Origin: Ruminococcaceae bacterium UBA1448
GTDB lineage: Bacteria > Bacillota > Clostridia > Oscillospirales > Ruminococcaceae
Length of the DNA: 10,322 nucleotides
Direction of reading: 5' to 3'
Assembly (NCBI GenBank): GCA_002329405.1
Contig: DCTE01000068.1
Location: 1,267-11,588 of the forward strand
Shown here in pieces: positions 1 to 7,015 of this stretch (its first letter is position 1; every line of letters starts with the position of its first letter). A model generated the notes under the pieces. That model saw only the letters and a program-made list of their open reading frames with translations. It ran no database searches and had not been told where the DNA came from. A program made the translations under genes and the position numbers.

Positions 1-406
1 AGTAGCCGGAGATACCGCCCAGAAAGATGCCGACAATCTGCGGTGCAATTGCGCCGCCCAGACCGATCAGCAGTGAGATACGGGCGCCGATCCAGACCCT
101 TGTCCAGAGATCCCTTCCCAGCTGGTCGGTACCGAACCAGTGTTCGCTGTTGGGGGCGAGGTTGATAGCCTGCAAGTTGTTGGTTTCGTAGTTGTAGGGG
201 GAGAAGATCGGCGCAAAAATCGCCATCAGGACGATGATGCCGATGACCACCAGACTGCATACCGCGACCTTGTCCTGCCGGATCCGGCGGAAAACGTCGG
301 CCCAGTAACTGACGCTGGGACGGACGATTGCATCCGGCTGGTTTTCCTTGGGGAGGGGGGCAAAGTCTGCCGCCGTCAGGCTGGCAGAGGAAACGTTTTG
401 ATTCAT
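1..406 (-). CDS. OppC/DppC-type ABC transporter permease (partial, C-terminal part beyond window)
   Basis: This is the second membrane permease of a peptide/nickel-type ABC importer (BPD_transp_1 superfamily with an OppC N-terminal segment). It would form the heterodimeric channel with the OppB-type protein encoded just upstream. About 135 residues are visible. There is a short cytoplasmic N-terminus, a FRRIRQDKVAV motif before the first membrane helix (roughly residues 48-66), then the family hallmark HWFGTDQLGRDLW near residues 91-103, leading into the second helix. All are typical of OppC/DppC/GsiD. The ATG at 406-404 has a GAGGTG ribosome site overlapping the stop region of the preceding gene, 12 bp away, indicating translational coupling in an operon. 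The EAA loop and the remaining helices lie beyond base 1. The substrate cannot be read from this fragment; oligopeptides are the default inference. Confidence 0.93.
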   Translation of the reverse strand, partial: MNQNVSSASLTAADFAPLPKENQPDAIVRPSVSYWADVFRRIRQDKVAVCSLVVIGIIVLMAIFAPIFSPYNYETNNLQAINLAPNSEHWFGTDQLGRDLWTRVWIGARISLLIGLGGAIAPQIVGIFLGGISGY

Positions 407-418
407 CCTTCATGCACC

Positions 419-1339
419 TCACTTTACAACACGAATACGGGGATCGACCAGACCGTAGATCAGGTCAAAGATGAAGTTTGCCCCGACGACAAAAATACCA
501 AAGAATACCGTCAGCCCCAGCGTCATCGTATAATCAAGGCTGGTGACCGATTTGACAAAATGTGCGCCGATTCCGGGGATTGCAAAGATCTGTTCGACGA
601 CAAACGAGCCCATCAGGATGCTGACAATCTCCATGCCGAGGTTGGGAATCAGCGGGATAATGGCGTTGCGGATCTGATGACACCAGATGATCAGCGGGGA
701 GGAAAGCCCCTTGGCCTTCGCAGTCTTGACATAGTCTTCTGAAATAACTTCCAGCATTAGCGTCCGCATCGTCCGTGTCCGTCCGGCGATGCTGCCAAAA
801 CTCAGCGTCAGCGTCGGCAGGATGGTGTAGGCAAAGCTCTTCCACTGCGCGACCGGGAACAATTTCAGCTGGATTGCAAAGACATACTGCAAAAGCGATG
901 CGATAATAAAGACCGGTACCGATACCCCCAGTACCGCAAAGCCGACCAGCAGGTAGTCCAGCGGTTTGCCCCGCTTGTGGGCGGCGATGATGCCAAACAG
1001 GATACCCAGCGGCAGCGACAGGAAGTATGCCTGCATCCCCAGCTGGGCAGAGACCGGGAAGGTATCGGCGATAATGCCGTTGACCGACTGCCCGGCGTAT
1101 TTGAGGGAATAGCCGAAGTTGAAGTGCAGCAGGTTCCACATAAATGTCGCGTACTGCTCCATCAGCGGGCGGTTCAGCCCGTAGTAGTCCATCAGCTGAT
1201 CGACAACGTCGGCCGGAAGGACCTGGGTGCTGGTAAACGGGTTGCCCGGCAGCAGCCGGAGCAGGAAAAAGCTGGCTGTCGCAATGACCCAGATGGTCAG
1301 CAGTGAGATCACCAGCCGTCGGAGGATGTATTTCACCAT
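419..1339 (-). CDS. OppB/DppB-type ABC transporter permease
   Basis: This 306-residue integral membrane permease is of normal length for OppB/DppB. It pairs with the OppC-type protein to carry the substrate delivered by the lipoprotein binding protein. The N-terminus MVKYILRRL followed by a hydrophobic helix and RLLPGNPF is the classic family start. The EAA loop that contacts the ATPase is at about residues 197-212 (EVISEDYVKTAKAKGL), and the C-terminus DLIYGLVDPRIR is typical. I chose the ATG at 1339 because it gives this conserved start and has an AAAGGG-like site upstream, although its spacing of about 12 nt is long. Longer in-frame starts run into the terminator hairpin at 1373-1416 and are unlikely. 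The gene follows the binding-protein gene after a 132-bp gap and precedes the OppC-type gene by 12 bp. Confidence 0.94.
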   Translation of the reverse strand: MVKYILRRLVISLLTIWVIATASFFLLRLLPGNPFTSTQVLPADVVDQLMDYYGLNRPLMEQYATFMWNLLHFNFGYSLKYAGQSVNGIIADTFPVSAQLGMQAYFLSLPLGILFGIIAAHKRGKPLDYLLVGFAVLGVSVPVFIIASLLQYVFAIQLKLFPVAQWKSFAYTILPTLTLSFGSIAGRTRTMRTLMLEVISEDYVKTAKAKGLSSPLIIWCHQIRNAIIPLIPNLGMEIVSILMGSFVVEQIFAIPGIGAHFVKSVTSLDYTMTLGLTVFFGIFVVGANFIFDLIYGLVDPRIRVVK

Positions 1340-1372
1340 AAGAGGTTCAGCCCTTTCCATTATGACAGATGA

Positions 1373-1416
1373 GAATAAAAAGAGGCAAGCACCCGCCACT
1401 GCGGCAGGCGCTTGCC
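1373..1416 (-). terminator. intrinsic terminator-like hairpin between binding protein and permease genes
   Basis: Read on the minus strand, GGCAAGC (1416-1410) pairs with GCTTGCC (1390-1384). An inner GC-rich stem continues with two mismatches around a 5-nt loop, and a TCTTTTTATT run follows. It lies after the stop of the binding-protein gene and before the permease start. A leaky terminator or processing-stabilising hairpin here would give more binding protein than permease, a common arrangement in such operons. The structure is seen; the degree of read-through is inferred. Confidence 0.82.
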
Positions 1417-1471
1417 ATCATACACAGTTTGAATGGCCAGAATCGTACTGCCCTGGCAGACGGTCCCGGAA

Positions 1472-3175
1472 TTATTTGTTGATTTTCAGCTCGTTGATCT
1501 GGAAACCGGAGCCGAAGGTGGGCATATAGAAGCCTTCGACATAATCCTGCACCGCGTAGGTGGTGGTCAGCGCATAGAACGGGACAATGCTGCTGCCGGT
1601 GACAAGCAGCTGCTCAGCCTGCTGGATGAGTTCAAAACGGGTTGCGTCATCCGTTTCATTTTCGATCTGGGCGACCAGCTCGTCATATTCGGGGCAGTCC
1701 CAGATGCCATTGTTGTAGTCACCGCCGGTAACGTAGTTCTTGAGCGAGTTTTCCAGCGAGAGGGAAGCGGACAGGCTGATTGCGAAGATGTCGTAATCAT
1801 TGGACATATACATGCCGATTGCGGTACCGATCGGGTACTGGTCCAGCTGAACCGAAGTGATGCCCAGGTTCTGTTTCCACTGGTCGATGATCGCTTCGCA
1901 CATCAGCTTCTGTCTGTCGGCGTCCCATGTGACAAAGTTCATGGTGGGGAGTTCTTCCACAGAAGTGTATCCCAGTTCTTCCAGAGCAAGGTCGAGATAT
2001 TCCTGTGCCTTTTCAACATCGCCTTCCAGGGGCGGGCATTCGATCGGATATTCGTCGACATAGCTGCCGCCGTTGAGCCCTGCGTATACCGGGATCATCA
2101 GGCGGGAATAAGGCTGCATCATCGGGTTGACTGCCGCCATAATCGAGCTGCGGTCGAGCGCGTAGTTCAAAGCCAGACGGAAATTGTCATTGGCCATGAC
2201 GCGGTCGCCCTCGGTCTCCTCCGCACCAGCGTTGAACCAGAGGTACATCAGACCATCGCCGCCCGACTGGGTGGTGGAGTAATCCGCCAGCATATCCTGG
2301 TACTGAGAGGGTACACCAGCCAGCGCGTCGACTTCCCCGCTTTCGAACATTGAATAGGTGGTATTCGCGTCGTCAACTTTCAGCAGAACGACCGTCTCAA
2401 CCGGGAAGGATTCGTCCGCATTCCAGTATTCCGGGTTTTTGGTGAAGGTCAGCGAGGAATCGAGGTTCCATTCGGTCAGGGTATAAGGACCGGAATACTG
2501 CATTGTATCGACCGAAGAACCAAGTTTTTCGCCCTGTTCTTCGACAAAATCCTGCTGGAGCGGATAAACGCCCGAGGTTGCCAGCGTCAGAATAAAGATA
2601 TCATCCGGTTTGATCAGCGTGATCTCAAGGTTTTGGTCATCGATAACCTTGACGCCGACATCCTCCCAGCTGCCTTCGCCGGTATTGTATGCAACCGCGC
2701 CGACAATGTTTTCATAAGTCGAAGCAGAGGGAGAACCCATGTTCGGATTGAGCATGCACTGGATGGAATAAGCGAACTGTTCAGCGGTGATCGGGGTGCC
2801 GTCCGACCAGTTGGCTTCCCGCAGGTGGAAGTTGTAGACCAGACCGTCGTCCGAAACGGTATATTCATCGCAGATCTCGTTGTATACCTCATCGCGGTAG
2901 TACCGGAACAGGCCCGACTGAAGCAGATAGAAGGTATTGCCGTCATCGGTGCTCTGGGACAGGATGGGGTTCAGCGTGACAGGGTTGCCGCCGATAAAGG
3001 TAAATGTGGTACCTTCGCCCGATGTGGTTTTCCCAGCTGTGTCCGAAGAATTTGCCGAAGCAGAGCTGTCGGTGCTGGCGGAACTGGAAGTTTCGTCGGT
3101 TGTGTAGGTGCCGCAGCCTGACAGGGCACTCAATGCGAGGATGCCGGAGAGCATGGCGGCAAGAATCTTTTTCAT
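1472..3175 (-). CDS. ABC transporter substrate-binding lipoprotein, family 5 (OppA/DppA type)
   Basis: This 567-residue extracellular lipoprotein captures the substrate, probably peptides, for the two permeases encoded downstream. The signal peptide ends in lipobox LSGC (residues 18-21), so C21 would be lipidated and the protein anchored outside the membrane. A Ser/Thr-rich linker (about 26-56) precedes the SBP_bac_5 domain. That domain is marked by the segment LREANWSDGTPITAEQFAYS (118-137), which matches the family signature around W-x-D-G-x-P-h-T-A. Length is normal for OppA-like proteins. The ATG at 3175 has a near-perfect AAGGAGGAG ribosome site (3189-3181), 5 nt away. A strong promoter lies about 110 bp upstream. 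Specificity (oligopeptide, dipeptide, nickel, other) cannot be settled from sequence alone; the missing ATPase genes would be expected downstream, left of base 1. Confidence 0.94.
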   Translation of the reverse strand: MKKILAAMLSGILALSALSGCGTYTTDETSSSASTDSSASANSSDTAGKTTSGEGTTFTFIGGNPVTLNPILSQSTDDGNTFYLLQSGLFRYYRDEVYNEICDEYTVSDDGLVYNFHLREANWSDGTPITAEQFAYSIQCMLNPNMGSPSASTYENIVGAVAYNTGEGSWEDVGVKVIDDQNLEITLIKPDDIFILTLATSGVYPLQQDFVEEQGEKLGSSVDTMQYSGPYTLTEWNLDSSLTFTKNPEYWNADESFPVETVVLLKVDDANTTYSMFESGEVDALAGVPSQYQDMLADYSTTQSGGDGLMYLWFNAGAEETEGDRVMANDNFRLALNYALDRSSIMAAVNPMMQPYSRLMIPVYAGLNGGSYVDEYPIECPPLEGDVEKAQEYLDLALEELGYTSVEELPTMNFVTWDADRQKLMCEAIIDQWKQNLGITSVQLDQYPIGTAIGMYMSNDYDIFAISLSASLSLENSLKNYVTGGDYNNGIWDCPEYDELVAQIENETDDATRFELIQQAEQLLVTGSSIVPFYALTTTYAVQDYVEGFYMPTFGSGFQINELKINK

Positions 3176-3265
3176 TTGGACTCCTCCTTAAATATCGTAT
3201 CAGTTCAGGTTTTTTGTATCATCGCTTTTAATCATAAAAGTGATTGAACAAGATTCTCCTTATCA

Positions 3266-3278
3266 CTGATAATATCAG
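3266..3278. promoter_or_regulatory. 13-bp palindrome at predicted operon start site (candidate operator)
   Basis: CTGATA-A-TATCAG is a perfect inverted repeat with a single central base. It covers the predicted transcription start (about 3277) of the minus-strand transporter operon, just downstream of the -10 at 3289-3284. That is a typical position for a repressor site. No regulator is identified. Confidence 0.45.
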
Positions 3279-3283
3279 AAGTA

Positions 3284-3312
3284 ATATTAACATCATTGTT
3301 GTATTTTGTCAA
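3284..3312 (-). promoter_or_regulatory. sigma-A promoter of the peptide-type ABC transporter operon
   Basis: On the minus strand there is a perfect -35 TTGACA (3312-3307), a 17-bp spacer and -10 TAATAT (3289-3284; 5 of 6 matches). Predicted start is near 3277, giving a leader of about 100 nt before the binding-protein ATG. Confidence 0.85.
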
Positions 3313-3384
3313 TAGTCAGGATGCCCTCTTCAGAAAAAAAGTTGCAAAAATATTCGTTATTTTTATTACTCATTCAATATTTTT

Positions 3385-3402
3385 CCAATCGTTTATGATT
3401 GG
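3385..3402. repeat. inverted repeat between the two divergent promoters
   Basis: CCAATC (3385-3390) and GATTGG (3397-3402) are perfect 6-bp arms around GTTTAT. This lies in the AT-rich stretch between the divergent promoters (3313-3449), which otherwise shows no gene. It could be a protein-binding site or chance; it is upstream of both transcripts, so it is unlikely to be a terminator. Confidence 0.3.
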
Positions 3403-3449
3403 CAGCCGGTAAAATCTGAGTGCCGGGTATATGCTGCCGTAAAAATTGA

Positions 3450-3478
3450 TTGACAGCAGGTTCATTTTGGAGTATACT
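3450..3478 (+). promoter_or_regulatory. sigma-A promoter of the riboswitch-antiporter transcript
   Basis: Perfect -35 TTGACA (3450-3455), a 17-bp spacer and -10 TATACT (3473-3478; 5 of 6). Predicted start is near 3485, a few bases before the riboswitch aptamer. It shows that any coding start before about 3485 is not usable for the antiporter gene. Confidence 0.88.
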
Positions 3479-3487
3479 GTTGCTCAA

Positions 3488-3549
3488 ACGGGGAATGAAG
3501 TGCTCCCCGGGGAAACCCGAACCGCCTTAGACAGGCTGATGACTTCTGT
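3488..3549 (+). promoter_or_regulatory. fluoride riboswitch aptamer (crcB motif)
   Basis: The RNA leader has the layout of the crcB-motif fluoride aptamer. A hairpin GGGGA (3490-3494) / TCCCC (3504-3508) carries ATGAAGTGC in its loop. In that loop, GAAGT (3497-3501) pairs with ACTTC (3542-3546), closing the pseudoknot-like core. The conserved AACCGCC (3520-3526) and GGCTGATGACTTCT (3534-3547) blocks form the GCC/GGC stem around a short loop. Both blocks are the most recognisable parts of the consensus. It starts just after the predicted transcription start and precedes a cation antiporter-family gene, a gene class known in crcB-motif regulons. Recognition is from memory of the consensus plus the visible pairing. 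Confidence 0.92.
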
Positions 3550-3582
3550 GATTTTACGTCGCAGGAGTTGTCAGCCTTTTTT
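3534..3582 (+). terminator. riboswitch expression platform: intrinsic terminator overlapping the aptamer
   Basis: The 3' half of the aptamer (3534-3548) can pair without mismatch, counting G-U pairs, with CAGGAGTTGTCAGCC (3562-3576). This forms a 15-bp stem with a 13-nt loop, followed directly by TTTTTT (3577-3582). Because the same bases are needed for the fluoride-bound fold, ligand binding should prevent the terminator. That predicts transcription ON when fluoride is present and premature termination otherwise. Confidence 0.9.
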
Positions 3583-3622
3583 GCGCTTTTTAGAGGCTTT
3601 TGCGACATTGGGAGGATTTTTT

Positions 3623-4822
3623 ATGCTGACATCACTCGCGTACATCTTTCTTGCTGGGCTGGCGATGGCCGGTATCTGCCAGCAGCTGAAAATACCCCGG
3701 ATTATCGGGATGCTGGCGGTTGGGATTCTGCTTGGGCCGTCGGTGCTGAATCTGCTGGACCCGTCGATCCTGTCGGTATCGGCGGATCTGCGTAAAATGG
3801 CACTGATCATTATTCTGCTCAAAGCCGGGCTGTCGCTGAATATCGCCGACCTGAAAAAGGTGGGGCGGCCGGCGGTCATGATGTCGTTTGTACCGGCTTC
3901 CTTTGAGATACTGGGTTTTGTACTGCTGGGGCCGGCGCTGCTGGGACTGAGCGTGGTTGAAGCGGCCGTGATGGGGGCTGTACTGGCGGCGGTTTCACCG
4001 GCAGTTGTCGTCCCGCGGATGGTGCAGCTGATGGAAAGCAGGTACGGGACCGGAAAGAGCATCCCGCAGATGATTATGGCGGGGGCGTCCTGTGACGATA
4101 TCTTTGTCATTGTGCTGTTCACCACCTTTGCCGGGATGGCACAGGGCGGCAGCGTCGGCATTGGCGGTTTTATCGGAATTCCGGTTTCGATCGTTTCAGG
4201 GCTTTTGCTGGGAGCAGGGGTCGGATGGCTGACCGGTCGTTTTTTTGAGACGGCGTATGCCCACCGGCACTGCGTCCGCAACAGTATGAAGGTAATTGTT
4301 CTGCTTGGGTTGTCTTTCCTGCTGGTATCAGTGGAGGAATGGCTGGATGGGATTTTGCCGGTATCGGGTTTGTTGGCGGTGGTGAGCATGGCGGCGGTGC
4401 TGAAAGCAACCAGCACCGAATTTGTCTCCAAACGGCTGTCGGAAAAGTTCGGCAAACTCTGGCTGGCAGCAGAGGTCATCCTGTTTGTACTGGTCGGTGC
4501 AGCGGTCGATATCCGGTATACGCTGGTAGCGGGACCGGCAGCGGTGGTATTGATTCTGCTTGCACTGATCTTCCGGTCGGTCGGGGTTACACTGTGCATG
4601 CTGGGGACAAAGCTAAATCTGCGGGAACGGCTGTTTTGCGTGATTGCCTACCTGCCGAAAGCGACGGTACAGGCGGCAATCGGTTCGGTGCCACTGGCAA
4701 TGGGGCTGTCCTGCGGGAATATTGTGCTGTCGGTGGCGGTGCTGGCGATTATCATTACAGCGCCACTGGGGGCGTTTGGCATCGACTTTTCCTATAAGCG
4801 GCTGCTCGAAAAAGAAAAATAA
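3623..4822 (+). CDS. Monovalent cation:proton antiporter family (Na_H_Exchanger/CPA) protein under fluoride riboswitch control
   Basis: This 399-residue polytopic membrane protein belongs to the CPA superfamily (Na_H_Exchanger fold). It opens directly into a membrane helix and has GILLGPSVL (34-42), typical of the first helices. SPAVVVP (125-131) lies in a likely discontinuous helix. The paired acidic motif CDD (157-159) matches the DD/ND ion-binding motif of these exchangers. LPKATVQAAIG (344-354) occurs in NhaP/YjcE-like members. I chose ATG 3623 because GGGAGG lies 7 nt upstream and the protein then starts like its family. The reading frame remains open upstream to 3446, but that would cross the promoter, riboswitch and terminator. 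Family knowledge suggests cation/proton exchange. Control by a fluoride riboswitch implies a role in fluoride resistance, either direct export or ion and pH compensation, which cannot be decided here. Confidence 0.92.
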   Translation: MLTSLAYIFLAGLAMAGICQQLKIPRIIGMLAVGILLGPSVLNLLDPSILSVSADLRKMALIIILLKAGLSLNIADLKKVGRPAVMMSFVPASFEILGFVLLGPALLGLSVVEAAVMGAVLAAVSPAVVVPRMVQLMESRYGTGKSIPQMIMAGASCDDIFVIVLFTTFAGMAQGGSVGIGGFIGIPVSIVSGLLLGAGVGWLTGRFFETAYAHRHCVRNSMKVIVLLGLSFLLVSVEEWLDGILPVSGLLAVVSMAAVLKATSTEFVSKRLSEKFGKLWLAAEVILFVLVGAAVDIRYTLVAGPAAVVLILLALIFRSVGVTLCMLGTKLNLRERLFCVIAYLPKATVQAAIGSVPLAMGLSCGNIVLSVAVLAIIITAPLGAFGIDFSYKRLLEKEK

Positions 4823-4845
4823 ACATCTTTTTATGCCAAATGCAC

Positions 4846-4874
4846 TGTACATTTTGTAGAAAATGTTGTAAAAT
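4846..4874 (+). promoter_or_regulatory. possible promoter of the S9 peptidase gene
   Basis: TGTACA (4846-4851), a 17-bp spacer and TAAAAT (4869-4874) match sigma-A consensus at 4 of 6 and 5 of 6 positions. It lies in the 123-bp gap after the antiporter gene, which has no convincing terminator hairpin, so read-through from upstream is also possible. Confidence 0.5.
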
Positions 4875-4945
4875 AAAACCGGTGTCCTGCTGGCAGAACT
4901 TTACCGGCTGGACTATTTATCCGATTTTGAAAGAAGGAATATCAG

Positions 4946-6943
4946 ATGGAACAGCTGAAACTGAAGGACTTTTTAAATTACCGGTTCCTTTCGGCCGTGC
5001 GGTATGCGCCGGATGGCAAACGGGCAGCGTTTGTCGTATCAAACAGCAACGAAGAAGAAAACTGCTATGAAAGCAGGCTCTGGATGTACGATGGACAGCT
5101 CCGCCAGCTGACCGGTATCGGCAAAGAGGGGCAGTTTTTCTGGGAAGATGAGACCCATATCCTGTTCCCGGCGGTCCGTTCGGCAGCGGAAGAAAAACGG
5201 CAGAAGGCGGGCGAACAGTTTACCAGCTTTTACCGTCTGGATGTGACTGGCGGCGAAGCGGTTTTAGCCTTTACCCTTCCTTTTGCCGCGCAGGATCTGC
5301 GCAGCCTGGGGAATGGAAAATGGCTGGTCATGGGGAAGATTGACGCCGGATGCCCGGAGTATTACGGCATGACGGCAGAAGAGCGGACCGAGGCGGACGA
5401 GGCGCGCAAAAAGGAAAAGGACTATGAAGTCTTTGACGAAATCCCCTTCTGGGGCAACGGCCGCGGCGTTACCAACAAACTGCGCCGGGCACTGTTTGTA
5501 TATGATACGGCAGATGGCAGCTGCAAACGGGTGACCGATTCGCTGTTCCAGACCGACAGCTTTGAGGTGATCGGCGATACCGTTTATTTCTTCGGCGATG
5601 CCTTTGAGGCGCACGCAATTCGCAACCACAGCCTTTTGTACGCGCTGGACGTCCCAACAGGTGCGGTCAGGACGATTCGGGAATATACCGGTTTTTACGC
5701 GCATGAGCTGATCAATGTCAACGGACGGCTGCTGATGCTGGGGACCGAGGGCAAACGCCACGGGCTCAATGAAAACGAGTGGGTCTATCAGGTGGACACC
5801 GAAACAGGTGAGCTGACGGTTATCCGCGAGGAAGAGTACAGCATGTACAGCAGCGTCGGCAGCGACTGCCGGTATGGCGGCGGACAGGAGATGAGAGCAA
5901 ACGGCGATATCCTGTATCATCTGACTACCCGTGAAGGCAACTCTCATCTGTACGCGCTGTCGATGGACGGAAATTCGGTTCCGGTCGTTGTAAAAGACGG
6001 TTCAATTGACGAATTTGATATTCCCGAACAGGGCGGCAAGGCATTGATGGTTGCGATGTATGACACCCGTCTCCAGGAACTGTATGAAGCAGACCTCAAG
6101 ACCGGCGAGGTTACACAGGTCAGCCATTTCAACGATGCAGCGCTGGAAGGGAAATATGTCGCTGTCCCGCAGCCGATCAGCGTTGAGAGTGAAGGCTGGA
6201 CAATCGGCGGATGGGTGCTGCTGCCCAAAGACTATGACCCCAATAAGAGCTATCCGGCGGTGCTGGACATCCACGGCGGCCCCAAGACGGTTTACGGCCC
6301 GGTATTCTATCATGAGATGCAGGTCTGGGCGAACATGGGTTACTTTGTCTTCTACTGCAACCCGATGGGCAGCGACGGACGGGATAACAAGTTTATGGAT
6401 ATCCGCGGCCATTACGGCGAGACCGACTATAAAAACTTGATGGATTTCACCGACGCGGTGCTGGCAGCCTATCCCCAGATTGACCGGACAAAAGTCTGTG
6501 AAACCGGCGGCAGCTACGGCGGCTTTATGACCAACTGGATTATCGGCCATACCGACCGTTTTGTCTGTGCTGCCTCCCAGCGTTCGATTGCCAACTGGCT
6601 GAGCTTTTACGGGGTATCGGATATCGGTGTCGAGTTTGCAAAGGACCAGTGCGACGCAGACCCGATCAATACGCCGGATAAGATGTGGGAACATTCGCCG
6701 ATGCGGTATGCCGGCAATGTCAAGACGCCTACGCTGTTTATCCATTCGGATGAGGACTACCGCTGCCCGCTGGCGGAAGGCTTGCAGATGTATACCAGCC
6801 TGGCTGCACAGGGTGTCCCGACCCGCCTGTGCCTGTTCCATGGCGAAAACCATGAGCTGTCCCGTTCCGGCAAGCCCCAGCACAGGGTCCGCCGTCTGAC
6901 GGAAATCACAAACTGGTTTGAAAAGTACGCGCGTGCGAAATAA
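4946..6943 (+). CDS. S9 family serine peptidase (prolyl oligopeptidase / acylaminoacyl-peptidase type)
   Basis: This 665-residue enzyme cleaves short peptides and probably acts in the cytosol, since no signal peptide or membrane helix is visible. The first ~400 residues look like the beta-propeller that gates substrate size in this clan. The C-terminal alpha/beta hydrolase domain (about 420-665) has every expected site: oxyanion-region HGGP (443-446), nucleophile elbow GGSYGG with S523, acid D604 in HSDEDYRCP, and H636 in GENHELSRSGKP. It appears intact and catalytically competent. ATG 4946 has an AAGGA site 7 nt upstream. It follows the antiporter gene by 123 bp and ends at a strong terminator. 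It may hydrolyse peptides imported by systems such as the ABC importer on the other strand, but they do not share a transcript. Exact specificity (acylaminoacyl, dipeptidyl, oligopeptidase) is not resolved. Confidence 0.94.
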   Translation: MEQLKLKDFLNYRFLSAVRYAPDGKRAAFVVSNSNEEENCYESRLWMYDGQLRQLTGIGKEGQFFWEDETHILFPAVRSAAEEKRQKAGEQFTSFYRLDVTGGEAVLAFTLPFAAQDLRSLGNGKWLVMGKIDAGCPEYYGMTAEERTEADEARKKEKDYEVFDEIPFWGNGRGVTNKLRRALFVYDTADGSCKRVTDSLFQTDSFEVIGDTVYFFGDAFEAHAIRNHSLLYALDVPTGAVRTIREYTGFYAHELINVNGRLLMLGTEGKRHGLNENEWVYQVDTETGELTVIREEEYSMYSSVGSDCRYGGGQEMRANGDILYHLTTREGNSHLYALSMDGNSVPVVVKDGSIDEFDIPEQGGKALMVAMYDTRLQELYEADLKTGEVTQVSHFNDAALEGKYVAVPQPISVESEGWTIGGWVLLPKDYDPNKSYPAVLDIHGGPKTVYGPVFYHEMQVWANMGYFVFYCNPMGSDGRDNKFMDIRGHYGETDYKNLMDFTDAVLAAYPQIDRTKVCETGGSYGGFMTNWIIGHTDRFVCAASQRSIANWLSFYGVSDIGVEFAKDQCDADPINTPDKMWEHSPMRYAGNVKTPTLFIHSDEDYRCPLAEGLQMYTSLAAQGVPTRLCLFHGENHELSRSGKPQHRVRRLTEITNWFEKYARAK

Positions 6944-6960
6944 ATAGCGGTACATAAAAG

Positions 6961-7007
6961 AACAGCTTCCTGCCTGGCCGTTACGGCCGCAGCGGGAAGC
7001 TGTTTTT
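6961..7007. terminator. strong bidirectional intrinsic terminator between convergent genes
   Basis: AACAGCTTCC (6961-6970) pairs perfectly with GGAAGCTGTT (6995-7004). An inner stem GGCCG/CGGCC (6976-6980 / 6984-6988) closes around TTA. TTTTT (7003-7007) follows on the plus strand. On the minus strand the same hairpin is followed by a CTTTTATG-type tract, so it can serve both the S9 peptidase gene and the convergent small gene ending at 7016. Confidence 0.92.
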
Positions 7008-7015
7008 CGTTATGA

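Noticed and set aside
140..742. 200-residue plus-strand open frame
   Set aside because: It lies antisense to the two permease genes, whose minus-strand products show clear family motifs; it has no ribosome site and a low-complexity composition.
1340..1399. N-terminal extension of the OppB-type permease to 1399
   Set aside because: It runs into a terminator hairpin, has no ribosome site, and the family N-terminus begins at the ATG at 1339.
1433..2353. 306-residue plus-strand open frame opposite the binding-protein gene
   Set aside because: Shadow of the high-GC third codon positions of the real minus-strand gene; no recognisable product.
3217..3230. Possible CcpA cre-like site in the leader of the transporter operon
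   Set aside because: The minus-strand match has mismatches at two conserved positions; too weak to report as a site.
3571..4599. 342-residue minus-strand open frame opposite the antiporter gene
   Set aside because: Ser/Thr/Pro-rich shadow typical of antisense to a hydrophobic membrane protein; the plus strand has promoter, riboswitch, ribosome site and family motifs.
6002..6955. 317-residue minus-strand open frame opposite the S9 peptidase gene
   Set aside because: Antisense to the catalytic domain, which has an intact Ser-Asp-His triad on the plus strand; it would also need to begin inside the region just before the terminator.
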